A DNA stretch of 64,000 bases from Rhizobium sp. L1K21 (GCF_024055895.1 NZ_JAMXLE010000001.1:1736001-1800000); one strand, 5' to 3'. Positions 55,280 to 64,000 are shown, numbered from the stretch's first letter. Numbers and translations are program-made. The notes: generated by a model from the letters alone, not told the origin.

Positions 55280-56044
55280 ATGAGCCGTCGCCGACGCATT
55301 TATGAAGGCAAGGGCAAGATCCTTTATGAAGGACCCGAGCCCGGCACCCTGATCCAGTTTTTCAAGGACGATGCAACAGCCTTCAACGCCCGCAAACATG
55401 AGATTATTGATGGCAAGGGTGTGTTGAACAACCGCATTTGCGAGTTCATTTTCAACCACCTGAACAAGATGGGCATTCCCACCCATTTCATCCGCCGCCT
55501 CAACATGCGCGAACAGTTGATCAAGGAAGTGGAAATCATTCCGCTGGAGATCGTTGTGCGCAACGTGGCCGCCGGTTCGCTCTCCGAACGGCTCGGCATC
55601 GAGGAAGGCACGGTGCTGCCGCGCTCGATCATCGAGTTCTACTTCAAGAACGATGCGCTGAATGACCCGATGGTCTCTGAAGAGCACATCACCGCCTTCG
55701 GCTGGGCAAGCCCGCAGGAACTGGATGACATGATGGCGCTCGCCATCCGCTGCAACGACTTCCTCTCCGGCCTGTTTCTCGGTGCCGGCATTCAGCTGGT
55801 CGATTTCAAGATCGAATGCGGTCGCCTTTATGAAGGCGACATGATGCGGATTGTTCTTGCCGACGAGATTTCTCCCGATTCCTGCCGTCTGTGGGACATC
55901 GAGACCCAGGAACGGCTGGATAAGGATCGCTTCCGCAAGGATATGGGCGGGCTTCTGGAGGCCTATCAGCAGGTCGCCCGCCGTCTCGGCATCATCGGTG
56001 AAAACGAGCCCGTGCGCGGCACCGGCCCGGTTTTGGTAAAGTAA
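55280..56044 (+). CDS. purC: Phosphoribosylaminoimidazole-succinocarboxamide synthase
   Basis: SAICAR synthetase, joins aspartate to CAIR. 254 residues, complete: [13 protein letters not shown] nucleotide loop, [27 protein letters not shown] and [14 protein letters not shown]. First gene of a purC-purS-coiled coil-purQ cluster; gap of 75 bases to purS. Confidence 0.96.
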   Translation: MSRRRRIYEGKGKILYEGPEPGTLIQFFKDDATAFNARKHEIIDGKGVLNNRICEFIFNHLNKMGIPTHFIRRLNMREQLIKEVEIIPLEIVVRNVAAGSLSERLGIEEGTVLPRSIIEFYFKNDALNDPMVSEEHITAFGWASPQELDDMMALAIRCNDFLSGLFLGAGIQLVDFKIECGRLYEGDMMRIVLADEISPDSCRLWDIETQERLDKDRFRKDMGGLLEAYQQVARRLGIIGENEPVRGTGPVLVK

Positions 56045-56119
56045 GGCAGATCAACCATAATCGGGCGCAGTCAGACGGCCTGATTTTTGTTGAACACAAT
56101 GAATTTGAGGACTGAAGCA

Positions 56120-56362
56120 GTGATCAAGGCACGCGTAACCGTTACGTTGAAAAACGGCGTTCTGGACCCGCAGGGCAAGGCCATCGAAGGCGCGCTCGGC
56201 TCGCTCGGTTTCGAGGGCGTCGGTCAGGTTCGCCAGGGCAAGGTTTTCGATCTGGAAATCGACAGTTCCGACAAGGCCAGGGCCGAAGCCGATCTGAAAG
56301 ACATGTGCGAGAAACTGCTGGCCAACACGGTGATCGAGAATTACACTATTAGCATCGCGTGA
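56120..56362 (+). CDS. purS: Phosphoribosylformylglycinamidine synthase subunit PurS
   Basis: 80-residue dimeric bridge between PurL and PurQ that carries ammonia. The canonical N-terminus is IKARVTVTLKNGVLDPQGK, so translation starts at the GTG at 56120 with TTGAGGA upstream rather than at the earlier ATG at 56087. Overlaps the next gene (GTGA). Confidence 0.94.
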   Translation: MIKARVTVTLKNGVLDPQGKAIEGALGSLGFEGVGQVRQGKVFDLEIDSSDKARAEADLKDMCEKLLANTVIENYTISIA

Positions 56363-56640
56363 CAGTTGCGGATGCGCCGATGACTGAAGTGACCAATGAA
56401 CTGATGTATGAGCTTTTGAAGCGGATGCAGACCGACATATCCGATGTCAAGGACGGCGTTCGCGAACTGAAGCTTGAGGTCAACGCCATTCGCGGTACCC
56501 TCGTTTCAGTCCATCAGGACATTCACAATATCTACGGCATCCTTGGTAATCATTCGGATCGGTTGGCGCGCATAGAGCGGCGTCTTGAGCTGCATGAGCT
56601 GGCTGAACGCAGCCAGAGCCAATATGATCCGGAAAACTAA
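56359..56640 (+). CDS. Small coiled-coil protein between purS and purQ
   Basis: 93 residues, GTG start overlapping the purS stop by four bases, so translationally coupled. A predicted helix-rich protein with heptad-like text MYELLKRMQTDISDVKDGV, RELKLEVNAIRGTL and IRRLELHELAER-type ends. No catalytic motif or membrane segment. Position conserved in rhizobia to my knowledge, but no function is known; a link to PurSQL assembly is speculation. Confidence 0.72.
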   Translation: MTVADAPMTEVTNELMYELLKRMQTDISDVKDGVRELKLEVNAIRGTLVSVHQDIHNIYGILGNHSDRLARIERRLELHELAERSQSQYDPEN

Positions 56641-56743
56641 TCGGTGCCGTGCGTGCGCGAATGCCGCGCGATCTATTGACCCGTGTCGAAACGGCAAATA
56701 AAGCCGATTGAACAGAACCATTTACGGCAATTTGGAGCCTGTC

Positions 56744-57415
56744 ATGAAATCTGCTGTCGTTCAGCTTCCCGGCCTTAACCGCGACCGCGACATGATTGCG
56801 GCGTTGACCAAGATTTCCGGTACGCCCCCCATCACCGTCTGGCAGACGGAAACGGAAATTCCCGATGTCGATCTCGTCGTCATTCCGGGCGGCTTCTCCT
56901 ATGGCGACTATCTGCGCTGCGGGGCGATTGCTGCACGTATGCCGGTGATGCAGGCGATCCGTGAAAAGGCGGAACAGGGCGTGAAGGTGATCGGCGTCTG
57001 CAACGGCTTTCAGATTCTGGTCGAGAGCGGTCTCCTGCCCGGCGCGCTGATGCGCAATGCATCGCTGAAATTCGTTTGCCGAGAAGTGAAGCTGGAAGTG
57101 GCCAATGCCACAACGGCCTTCACCCAGACTTATGAAAAAGGCCAGATCATCCGCTGCCCGGTGGCTCATCACGACGGCAATTATTTCGCCGATCCCGAAA
57201 CCCTGAAGACAATCGAGGACAAGGGACAGGTGGTCTTCCGCTATGCCGAAGGCACCAACCCGAACGGCTCGATCAACGACATTGCCGGTATTGTCAACGA
57301 AAAGGGCAATGTGCTCGGCATGATGCCGCATCCGGAAAACCTGATCGAATCCGCACACGGCGGTACCGACGGGCGCGGCCTTTTTGCGTCAGCACTCAAT
57401 GTGATCGCGGCCTGA
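56744..57415 (+). CDS. purQ: Phosphoribosylformylglycinamidine synthase glutaminase subunit PurQ
   Basis: Class I glutamine amidotransferase, 223 residues, complete. FPGxNR-type start [31 protein letters not shown], nucleophile cysteine in GVCNGFQIL, and catalytic His-Glu in [11 protein letters not shown] at 56744 has GGAG seven bases before it. Confidence 0.96.
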   Translation: MKSAVVQLPGLNRDRDMIAALTKISGTPPITVWQTETEIPDVDLVVIPGGFSYGDYLRCGAIAARMPVMQAIREKAEQGVKVIGVCNGFQILVESGLLPGALMRNASLKFVCREVKLEVANATTAFTQTYEKGQIIRCPVAHHDGNYFADPETLKTIEDKGQVVFRYAEGTNPNGSINDIAGIVNEKGNVLGMMPHPENLIESAHGGTDGRGLFASALNVIAA

Positions 57416-57442
57416 TTGAGCGCGCGCGTGGGAGACACTGCA

Positions 57443-57832
57443 ATGCATGCATTAACCCGCGCTGGTGCGGTCGCTCTGACCGCCGCGCTTGTTTCGTCCT
57501 GCCAATCGGAAGAAAAGCCAGCGCGCAGCACCGCCGCATTGCCGGTCATGGAGCGCGTTGCGCTGGGTGCGCGCGATTGCTGGTTTAAATCGAAGGATCC
57601 CGCCTTTGCAGCCTACCGGCTGGCACCTGAACTGAATTCGTTTTCCGGCCGCCCGCGCATTCTTTTGGTGAAGAGTGCTGCGCCCACTGCCCTTCCCTCC
57701 CTTGTCGTGCAAGCCGAGGGCAATCCCGCCAAGCTTGAAGCCTTCGGGCCATTGATGCAGGACACGCTGTCAGCGCGCATCACCGCCGATGTCAATCATT
57801 GGGCGCGCGGCGGTGCCGGCTGCCGGGCATGA
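57443..57832 (+). CDS. Putative lipoprotein of unknown function
   Basis: 129 residues. Signal MHALTRAGAVALTAALVSSC with lipobox VSSC, then a small domain with DCWFKSKDPAFAAYRLAPELNSFSGRPRILLV and a final cysteine. Starts 27 bases after purQ; ATG chosen with GGGAGA upstream. Conserved in Rhizobiales as an envelope protein to my knowledge; function unknown. Confidence 0.72.
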   Translation: MHALTRAGAVALTAALVSSCQSEEKPARSTAALPVMERVALGARDCWFKSKDPAFAAYRLAPELNSFSGRPRILLVKSAAPTALPSLVVQAEGNPAKLEAFGPLMQDTLSARITADVNHWARGGAGCRA

Positions 57833-57917
57833 ACGGCGGACAATAAAAATCCCGGGCAGCAGACAAACCGCAAACCCGGGAAGAAGCCGGCGCATTGGGA
57901 CCGGCGGGGAAACTCCA

Positions 57918-58142
57918 TCAATCCTGAAACAGATGCTTTTCGGCGGCAGAGCGCGCCTGCATGCGTGTCAGACCGATGTCGCGCAGCTCGTCATCCGTCA
58001 GTTCGGCAAGCTGCATGCGGCTGCGTTGGCGCTCAAGACGCCATCCGAGGCTTTTGGCAACGGCAATCACACGGCCAAACACGTTCTTTGTCCCGGCAGG
58101 TGCGCTGGGGGATGTCTGAATTGTACCTGTAATTGTCTTCAT
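57918..58142 (-). CDS. DUF1127 family small basic protein
   Basis: 74 residues; C-terminal DUF1127 motif LAELTDDELRDIGLTRMQARSAAEK. Members of this family in rhizobia influence RNA turnover and phosphate or carbon metabolism. The first 30 residues are unusual, low-complexity Ser/Thr/Pro before the domain. Divergent from a MocR-type regulator, 92 bases apart. Confidence 0.85.
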   Translation of the reverse strand: MKTITGTIQTSPSAPAGTKNVFGRVIAVAKSLGWRLERQRSRMQLAELTDDELRDIGLTRMQARSAAEKHLFQD

Positions 58143-58226
58143 TGCCTTGTACCTTTCACGAAATTGTTACCCGCGATTGGGCTAAGCGTCTTATGTATTG
58201 ACTCCCGAAGGGATGCAATATAAAAA

Positions 58227-58241
58227 TTGTCACCATGACAA
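58227..58241. promoter_or_regulatory. Candidate GntR/MocR operator overlapping start codon
   Basis: TTGTCA-CCA-TGACAA, a perfect inverted repeat that includes the ATG (58235-58237) of the MocR gene. Immediately upstream are TTGACT (58198-58203) and TATAAAAA (58219-58226). The symmetry fits a GntR-family site; position implies autorepression. Confidence 0.5.
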
Positions 58242-59653
58242 ATTGGCTTCCTGCAATTCCCGATGGCCCCGGCCCTATTTATGTTCGCCTCGCCGATCAG
58301 ATCGAATCGGACATCAACAAGGGCGTCTTGCCTGCGGGGGCAAAACTGCCGCCGCAGCGCGATCTTGCGTATGACATAAAGGTGACAATCGGCACAATCG
58401 GACGTGCCTATGCGCTCTTGCGCGAACGCGGCCTTGTCAGCGGCGAGGTTGGGCGCGGAACCTACGTTCTCGGTGAGAATGACAATGCCGAGGCTGCTGT
58501 GGGCGATCCTCTGCTTGCCCATTTTGCCGGAACGCGGGCTGAAACGCCCCTGCCCGGCAAATTACGGTTCGACACGACCGCGGCTCCCGATATCGGCCAG
58601 AGCCGGATGATGGAGGTCTTTCTGCGCCGGATCGTGCAGGAATACAGCACCGAGGTCTCCAGTTACACGCGCACCGTTCCCAATCATTGGCTGGAAGCGG
58701 GGCAACGCTGGCTTTCCACGGAAAGCTGGAAACCGGAATTGCGCGACATTGTCCCCGTTCTCGGTGCGCATGCCGGCCTCAATGCCATCATCGCCGCCGT
58801 TTCCCAGCCGGGCGACTATATCGCCTTTGAAGAACTGACCTATGCGCAGTCGTCCAGAAGCGCAACCATGATCGGGCGGCGCATTGCGCTGATGGAAACG
58901 GATGAACAGGGTATCGTCCCTGAGGAATTTGAGCGCATGTGTGCGCAGAAGCATCCCAAAGCCGCCTTCATGATGCCGTCTGCCAAGAACCCGACAGCGA
59001 TTACCATTCCGCTGGAACGGCGCATACAGCTTGCCGAGATCGCGCGGCAATATAATGTGTGGCTGATTGAGGACAATCTCTACGGCAAGATGGCCCAGGA
59101 TGGTATTCCGCTTCTGGCTGAACTTGCGCCGGAGAAGACGTTCCATGTCGGTGGGCTGTCGAAGTCGGTGGCAGCAGGCGTGCGCGGCGGCTGGGTTGCC
59201 TGTCCGCCGCATTTTGCCTCTCGCCTCAAGGTCACCCACAAGCTGGTCACCGGCGGCATGCCGTTTCTGCTGGCGGAACTCTGCGCGTCGCTCGTCTTGA
59301 GCGGTGCGGCTGAATCCGTGCGCAAGCAGGTGCTCATTGAAAATGCCGAACGCGGCAAGATCGTGGACAAGGTTTTTGCCGGTATTCCGCTGCGCACCAA
59401 GCCCAATATTCCGTTTTTCTGGCTGGCGCTGCCCGAGCCCTGGCACGCGGGTACATTCAAGCAGGCAGCCTTCGACCGGGACATTCTTCTCGACGACGAG
59501 GACGAGTTCAAATCGGCGCGCTCCAACCGTGTTCATCACGCCGTGCGCATCGGCTATTCCTCGCCTGTTGACCGGAAAGATGTTGAAAACGGGCTGAAAA
59601 CGCTGCGCGCCCTCCTCGACGATGGTCCTGCGGGGTATGACACGGAGGCCTGA
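58235..59653 (+). CDS. MocR-type regulator (GntR winged helix fused to PLP aminotransferase domain)
   Basis: 472 residues. N-terminal GntR winged helix (about 10-80, PAGAKLPPQRDLAYDIKVTIGTIGRAYALLRERG), then an aminotransferase class I fold with the PLP lysine in GGLSKSVAAGVRGGWVA. No ribosome-binding site precedes the ATG; a TATAAAAA box ends only nine bases before it, so the transcript is probably leaderless or nearly so. Target pathway unknown; MocR proteins often regulate vitamin B6 or amino-acid genes. Confidence 0.9.
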   Translation: MTNWLPAIPDGPGPIYVRLADQIESDINKGVLPAGAKLPPQRDLAYDIKVTIGTIGRAYALLRERGLVSGEVGRGTYVLGENDNAEAAVGDPLLAHFAGTRAETPLPGKLRFDTTAAPDIGQSRMMEVFLRRIVQEYSTEVSSYTRTVPNHWLEAGQRWLSTESWKPELRDIVPVLGAHAGLNAIIAAVSQPGDYIAFEELTYAQSSRSATMIGRRIALMETDEQGIVPEEFERMCAQKHPKAAFMMPSAKNPTAITIPLERRIQLAEIARQYNVWLIEDNLYGKMAQDGIPLLAELAPEKTFHVGGLSKSVAAGVRGGWVACPPHFASRLKVTHKLVTGGMPFLLAELCASLVLSGAAESVRKQVLIENAERGKIVDKVFAGIPLRTKPNIPFFWLALPEPWHAGTFKQAAFDRDILLDDEDEFKSARSNRVHHAVRIGYSSPVDRKDVENGLKTLRALLDDGPAGYDTEA

Positions 59654-59679
59654 AACGAGAATTTAAGAGTGCCTGTCCG

Positions 59680-60027
59680 ATGAATGTCACGATCCTGCAT
59701 AATCCCAAATGCTCCACCTCGCGCACTGTGCTCGCCATGATCCGCGAGGCAGGCCACGAGCCGCAGATCGTCGAATATCTGAAGCATCCGCCGACGCGAC
59801 AGGAACTCGTGCGCATTCTCGTGGCGCAGGAGATGGAGCCGCGCCAGTTGATGCGCCGCAAGGAAGCAATTTACAAAGAGCTGAAACTCGACGACGAGAA
59901 CCTGAGCGACAACCAGTTGCTGGATGCGATGATGGGCAATCCGATCCTGATCGAACGCCCCGTCGTGATTACGGAAAAGGGTGTGCGTCTCTGCCGCCCG
60001 AAAGAGCTGGTGCAGGAGATTCTTTAA
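59680..60027 (+). CDS. arsC: Arsenate reductase (glutaredoxin-type ArsC)
   Basis: 115 residues with the glutaredoxin-ArsC core: TILHNPKCSTSRTVLAM, catalytic C11, and C-terminal ERPVVITEKGVRLCRP. Reduces arsenate to arsenite with glutathione and glutaredoxin. No arsenite efflux gene is beside it, so the role may be general; YffB/SpxA-like alternatives exist. It starts 26 bases after the MocR gene and may be in its transcript. Confidence 0.88.
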   Translation: MNVTILHNPKCSTSRTVLAMIREAGHEPQIVEYLKHPPTRQELVRILVAQEMEPRQLMRRKEAIYKELKLDDENLSDNQLLDAMMGNPILIERPVVITEKGVRLCRPKELVQEIL

Positions 60028-60145
60028 CGCGCATCCGCAAAGCTTAACGGCGTGTTAAGCCTAGATGCAGGTTCTGCGGTCTGAACATTTCCTGACCTTT
60101 TTTGGATGCTTATAGTTGTACCGGACTGGAACAGGACGGGACACC

Positions 60146-61387
60146 ATGACCAGATCATTTCGAAGATTTGCGCGCGTCTTTGCGCTCGCGGCCCTTGTTG
60201 CGCTGCCTGCCCAGCAGGCCTTTGCCGGCTATGCGCATCTCGTCATCGACGCCAATTCGGGCAAGACGCTTCTCTCCAAAAATGCCGATCAGCGAAATTA
60301 CCCCGCATCGCTCACCAAGATGATGGTGCTCTACAAGACATTCGAGGCCATTCATGCCGATCGCATCGGCTGGAACAGCAAGATCGTCATGACCAAACGC
60401 GGCGCTGCCACGGTTCCGCTCAAGCTCGGCATTCGTGCAGGTCACCATTTCACGGTGCGCGAGGCGGTGAATGCCATGATCGTGCGCTCGGCCAACGACG
60501 TGGCGGAAGCCATGTGCGACTATCTCTCCGGCAAAAGCAGTTGCGGCTCCTATCTGACGGCAGGTGCGCAGAAGCTCGGCATGCGGCACACGACATTCCG
60601 CAACGGATCGGGCCTGCCGGATTCGAAACAGATGTCCACGGCGCGCGACCTCGGCCAACTCGGTCTCGCGCTCATCAGAGATTATCCCGAGGAATACAAG
60701 CTCTTTTCGCAAAGCTCCTTCGTCTTCCGCGGCAAGCGCATTCGCGGTCACAACCACCTGATGGCCCGTTATCGCGGCATGACCGGCATCAAGACCGGCT
60801 TCATCAATGCCTCTGGCTTCAATATCGTTACTGCCGTTCAACGTGACGGAAAAAGCCTCGTCGGCGTTGTCCTGGGTGGCCGCACTGCGAAAAGCCGTGA
60901 TGATCGCATGGCCGAACTTCTCGATGCTGCCTTGCCCTTGGCTTCCCGGCACAGGACCCCGCGTTTCGAGGTTCCAATCCCGCTTGAGCGTCCGGGTCTC
61001 AATGCACCGGCTCTGGTGGTGGTCAATGCCTTTGTCGCGCCCACCCCTGCGCTTCGACCGGGCGAGGCAGTCAGTGCCGCCGTTGCCACGCCAAGGCCGC
61101 CGGCCCCGGTCGTAAACACCGCCTCTTCCGGCGGTTGGGAAATCCAGATTGCAGCCGTTGACAGCGAACGCGCCGCATCGCGCCTTCTGCAGGAAGCGCG
61201 CAGCGCCGTTGCAGACAGCCTTGCCGCGGTAACCGCCTATTCCCAACCTGTTCTCTCAAACGGCAAGACACTTTACCGCGCCCGCTTTTCCGGCTTTTCC
61301 GATCAGAGTGCGGCGCATTCCGCGTGTCAGGACCTGAAGCGGCGCGCCTATCAGTGCCTTGTGCTTGCCAATAGCGTCAATGGTTGA
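60146..61387 (+). CDS. D-alanyl-D-alanine carboxypeptidase with C-terminal SPOR domain
   Basis: Penicillin-binding protein 5/6-type enzyme of 413 residues. Signal peptide ends after AFA (about 27). Active-site motifs: S55-LTK58, S115-AN117, K216-TG218. A proline/alanine linker (about 300-335) leads to a SPOR domain (WEIQIAAVDSERAASRLLQEA, YRARFSGFSDQSAAHSACQDLK), which binds denuded glycan at the division septum. Trims peptidoglycan stem peptides. Start at 60146 gives the proper signal peptide. Confidence 0.94.
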   Translation: MTRSFRRFARVFALAALVALPAQQAFAGYAHLVIDANSGKTLLSKNADQRNYPASLTKMMVLYKTFEAIHADRIGWNSKIVMTKRGAATVPLKLGIRAGHHFTVREAVNAMIVRSANDVAEAMCDYLSGKSSCGSYLTAGAQKLGMRHTTFRNGSGLPDSKQMSTARDLGQLGLALIRDYPEEYKLFSQSSFVFRGKRIRGHNHLMARYRGMTGIKTGFINASGFNIVTAVQRDGKSLVGVVLGGRTAKSRDDRMAELLDAALPLASRHRTPRFEVPIPLERPGLNAPALVVVNAFVAPTPALRPGEAVSAAVATPRPPAPVVNTASSGGWEIQIAAVDSERAASRLLQEARSAVADSLAAVTAYSQPVLSNGKTLYRARFSGFSDQSAAHSACQDLKRRAYQCLVLANSVNG

Positions 61388-61541
61388 CAGACCCATGACG
61401 GCTCTGTTCAGCCGACGCAGGGCACTGGAACAAGCGACCCGTTAACACGTTCATCACAGAACTTTGCACATTCGTCGGCTACAGAGAATTTCTTAATTTT
61501 CGCGGCCTATGATATTTTCTGGACACGATCAGGAGCGAGCA

Positions 61542-61838
61542 ATGGGTGATTGCGCTTTCAGCACTTTCGATCTCGGCGAACTTCCCGCCGGAACCGGCGT
61601 GGAAGTCGTGCTGGCAACGCCCGCAGCTATACGGCTTGTTTCTGACAGTGCAGGTGCAACACCGCTGACGCCCGCCGACCGCATTCCTATTGATGCCATC
61701 TTGAAACCGAAGCGCCACCTCACCGTGCCGCGCGCCGGTCGCTGGCGGCTTTTGGTGGAACATGCCCATGCGCATCGCGGCGGTTGCGCGATCAGGCTTT
61801 CCAATCCGACAGACCAGGCTGGTGCCGGTCCCCACTAA
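61542..61838 (+). CDS. Hypothetical protein, DUF1883-like
   Basis: 98 residues, no signal or membrane segment. Text FSTFDLGELPAGTGVEVVLATPAAIRLV and PRAGRWRLLVEHAHAHRGG resembles the beta-rich DUF1883 domain, though I cannot confirm it. AGGAG lies before the ATG at 61542. The following gene begins one base after its stop. Confidence 0.6.
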   Translation: MGDCAFSTFDLGELPAGTGVEVVLATPAAIRLVSDSAGATPLTPADRIPIDAILKPKRHLTVPRAGRWRLLVEHAHAHRGGCAIRLSNPTDQAGAGPH

Positions 61839-61839
61839 G

Positions 61840-62121
61840 GTGCCTGCCTCCGAAGAACCACTTTTCCAGAATTCTCTTGCCGCCCTGCCCGACCGTTACG
61901 CAGAAGGATATTTCGGCGGCAAACGGTGGGGCGTCACCCTCAAACGTTCCGATGACCAGAAGCGTATCTGGCTTTATGCGGAAGAGCTTGGCGGAAGTGA
62001 CATCGTGAGCTTCAACGCTTACCGTTTGTCCAACGGCGCGCTCCAACTCAGACCCTGCGAAATGTCGTCAGAAAAGGTGGTCGCCTTTGTGCTGGGCTTT
62101 ATCCCTGATTCCGCCGCCTGA
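61840..62121 (+). CDS. Hypothetical protein
   Basis: 93 residues from GTG at 61840, one base after the previous stop, or longer from an in-frame ATG at 61762 that overlaps it. Conserved-looking text SLAALPDRYAEGYFGGKRWGVTL and FNAYRLSNGALQLRPCEM suggests a small soluble beta protein; codon usage matches real genes. Family not recognised. Confidence 0.6.
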   Translation: MPASEEPLFQNSLAALPDRYAEGYFGGKRWGVTLKRSDDQKRIWLYAEELGGSDIVSFNAYRLSNGALQLRPCEMSSEKVVAFVLGFIPDSAA

Positions 62122-62157
62122 CAGGCACCGGACGGCGGATAAACAAGGCTTCAGGTA

Positions 62158-63318
62158 TTACCGAACCGCCTCAAGAATAGAACAATAATTGGCAACGCCG
62201 GAACCGCCCATATTGAAAACAGCGGCCAGTTCAGCGCCCGGCACCTGCATGGCATCTGCCGTTCCGGTCACCTGACGGGCGGCAATGACATGCATGGACA
62301 CGCCGCTTGCGCCAACGGGATGTCCCTTGGCCTTCAAGCCGCCGGAGAGGTTGATCGGCAGGCGTCCACCCTTTGCCGTGGCGCCATCTGCAATCAGTTT
62401 CGCGCCCTTGCCGGTTTCGGCAAGCCCCATCGCTTCGCAGATGAGAAGCTCGGCGATGGTGAAGCAATCATGCACTTCGGCAAGATCAAGATCGTCCACG
62501 GTCACGCCAGCCTCGGCAAACGCGCGCTTGAACGCCTGTTCAGCCCCTTCAATGCGGGTAAGATCGCGTCGTGACATAGGCAGGAAATCGTTGACGTGCA
62601 CCGCGGCCTTGAAGCCCACGGCACGCGGAAAATCGTCTGCCATGTCATCGGCTACCATCACCATGGCCGCCGCGCCGTCGCTGATCAGCGAGCAGTCGGT
62701 CATGCGCAGCGGCGCTGCAATCATCGGATTCTTTTCGCTCACGGTATTGCAGGCGGCAAAGCCGATATCCTTGCGCAGATGCGCCAACGGATTATCAAGT
62801 GCTGCAGCGTGGTTCTTGGCGGCAATCCGTGCCAGCGTCTCGGAATGATCGCCAAAGGCCTGAAAATAGGTCTGGGCGAATCGAGCGAAAATCTGCGGAA
62901 AGGTGACGCCCGCTTCCTCCGTCTGATAAGACGCGCCAGCCAGGGCCTCGGTGACGCCTGCCGTGTTTTTGCTCGTCATCTTTTCCGCGCCGATCACCAG
63001 CGCGGTACGAATGCGCCCGGAGCGGATTGCATCGCGGGCAGAATAGACGGCGGCAGAACCGGAGGCACAGGCGTTTTCAACCCGCGTGGCCGGCTTGAAG
63101 CGTAATGCGTCATCAAGACCCAAAACCAGCGAAGACGGAAAAGCATCCGGAACCATGCCGTTGTTGAAATGGCCGAGCCATATGGCATCCACATCGGAGG
63201 CTGAAAGCCCTGCATGATCAAGCGCCTCGGCGGCAGCCTCCAAAATCAGGGTTTCAAACGTTTTGTCCTTCAGTGCGCCAAAGGGTGTATGGCCCCAGCC
63301 AACGATACGTGCATCCAT
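62158..63318 (-). CDS. Thiolase-family acetyl-CoA acetyltransferase-like protein
   Basis: 386 residues. Nucleophile cysteine in VENACASGSAAVYSA, HDCFTIAELL block and catalytic HPVGASG histidine motif are present. The pattern with NACASGS and KAKGHPVGASG matches SCP-x-type/lipid-transfer thiolases rather than FadA. Degrades or builds beta-ketoacyl-CoA; substrate uncertain. Monocistronic. Confidence 0.88.
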   Translation of the reverse strand: MDARIVGWGHTPFGALKDKTFETLILEAAAEALDHAGLSASDVDAIWLGHFNNGMVPDAFPSSLVLGLDDALRFKPATRVENACASGSAAVYSARDAIRSGRIRTALVIGAEKMTSKNTAGVTEALAGASYQTEEAGVTFPQIFARFAQTYFQAFGDHSETLARIAAKNHAAALDNPLAHLRKDIGFAACNTVSEKNPMIAAPLRMTDCSLISDGAAAMVMVADDMADDFPRAVGFKAAVHVNDFLPMSRRDLTRIEGAEQAFKRAFAEAGVTVDDLDLAEVHDCFTIAELLICEAMGLAETGKGAKLIADGATAKGGRLPINLSGGLKAKGHPVGASGVSMHVIAARQVTGTADAMQVPGAELAAVFNMGGSGVANYCSILEAVR

Positions 63319-63529
63319 GTCAAGTTACCTCCGTGGCCGCGCAAGCGCGCCGGCAGTGTGAAAACAGATAGTTACTCTAATCATAGAATTCACATCTTCA
63401 CAAACGGTATTCCGTTAGAACAGGGAACGAGAATATGTGGGCGAGCTTTGTGCAACCGCGTTGAGCTTATAGATTTCCATGCTGGCGATAGCTGCCCAGT
63501 TCCCTTCTCCTGCATTCTGCCCGGCGGGG

Positions 63530-64000
63530 CTAAGCTGCACCAAACAGGCCGGCGATGATATCGCTGTCGTAGGGTTTGCCGATCGAGTTGGAATCCATGA
63601 TGTCGTCCGGCAGTTTTACCGTGTCGCCATAGCCGGAGGCGAAGACAAAATCGATGCCCAGCGTCTTCAGACGGCGCGCGGCCTCGAAACTCGTATCGGT
63701 GCCAAGGTTTACATCCAGGAGCGCGAAGTCAAACGCCGCATTGTCGTCGCCCAGCGCATCCAGGGCGGTTTTCAGCGTGGGCGCGATGACAATGTCCTTG
63801 CACCCCAATTTCTGGAAAGCTTCTTCCGCCTGCATGGCAATCAGAAGATTGTCTTCGACAATCAAGACGCGGGAAGGAACGTTGGATGCGGTTGACCTTG
63901 CCTCTCTTGTTTCGCCGGCCAACGTCTCTGCCCGCGTGGCCACGGTGAAGTGCTGTGCGGGAATGCTAAAGCGCGCCTTCAGTCCATCGGGTTCATAGGC
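63530..64000 (-). CDS. C-terminus of a sensor kinase with receiver domain (cut by window edge)
   Basis: The frame is open to the window end. Residues from the edge, AYEPDGLKARFSIP, look like the last strand of a kinase catalytic domain (HWE-type histidine kinases end similarly), followed by a linker and a response-regulator receiver: VLIVEDNLLIAMQAEEAF with the acidic pair, DFALLDVNLG with the phospho-aspartate, and VFASGYGD. So the protein is likely a hybrid kinase of the HWE class, common in rhizobia. Sensor input domain lies outside. Confidence 0.8.
   Translation of the reverse strand, partial: AYEPDGLKARFSIPAQHFTVATRAETLAGETREARSTASNVPSRVLIVEDNLLIAMQAEEAFQKLGCKDIVIAPTLKTALDALGDDNAAFDFALLDVNLGTDTSFEAARRLKTLGIDFVFASGYGDTVKLPDDIMDSNSIGKPYDSDIIAGLFGAA

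Overview
This window is chromosomal DNA from an alphaproteobacterium of the order Hyphomicrobiales (Rhizobiales). The evidence is gene content: a class II (adenosylcobalamin-dependent) ribonucleotide reductase, cobT/cobS, a DUF1289 gene next to a TIGR02281-type aspartic protease, the F1-ATPase zeta inhibitor, a DUF1127 protein, purS-purQ with purL-bolA, and PleC/DivJ-type kinase architecture. DNA is GC-rich almost throughout. Genus cannot be fixed from this sequence alone. I see no rRNA, tRNA, CRISPR array, complete insertion sequence or prophage.

Layout. 1-2.8 kb (minus): mlaE-mlaF-mlaD phospholipid transport operon, mlaD cut by the window edge. 2.9-10.3 kb: LpxH-like phosphoesterase, malic enzyme MaeB, arginase plus ornithine cyclodeaminase with a divergent Lrp regulator, photolyase. 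10.3-19.2 kb: WrbA, CinA-like protein, tandem universal stress protein with an FNR/FixK-type box, xanthine phosphoribosyltransferase, RgpF-like glycan protein, TauE/SafE permease, a candidate small RNA, extensin-like lipoprotein, thioesterase and P450. 19.3-22.5 kb (minus): three-gene GtrB/GtrA/GT-C-like glycan modification operon. 22.7-25.1 kb: Lrp regulator, uracil-DNA glycosylase, GST, thermonuclease-like protein. 25.2-30.1 kb: histidine kinase, diacylglycerol kinase, cobT and divergent cobS, DUF1289, aspartic protease. 30.3-34.6 kb: a secreted cache-like protein, SDR and darcynin genes divergent from a TetR regulator, a membrane-protein gene broken by an in-frame amber codon, an L,D-transpeptidase and a small Cox1-like membrane protein.

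34.6-42.4 kb is the most unusual part: nrdJ with a long leader holding a nine-residue upstream ORF and a NrdR-box-like site; then, after a strong terminator, a solitary visibly AT-richer SIR2-family gene (candidate anti-phage effector); then about 1.5 kb of mosaic palindromic repeats. 42.4-54.1 kb: OsmC, chemotaxis receptor, purL-bolA with a histone-tail-like small protein where grxD usually lies, a TAXI-type TRAP transporter, DUF2189 protein, acyl-CoA ligase, and a MITE-like element. 54.2-64 kb: RBBP9-like hydrolase, ATPase zeta inhibitor, purC-purS-coiled-coil-purQ, lipoprotein, DUF1127, a MocR regulator with a very short leader, ArsC-like protein, penicillin-binding protein with SPOR domain, two small unknowns, a thiolase, and the end of a hybrid sensor kinase.

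Functional links: purC/S/Q and purL serve steps 4 and 6 of purine synthesis; CobT/CobS make the lower part of the cobalamin that NrdJ needs; arginase plus ornithine cyclodeaminase turn arginine into proline under a likely Lrp switch.
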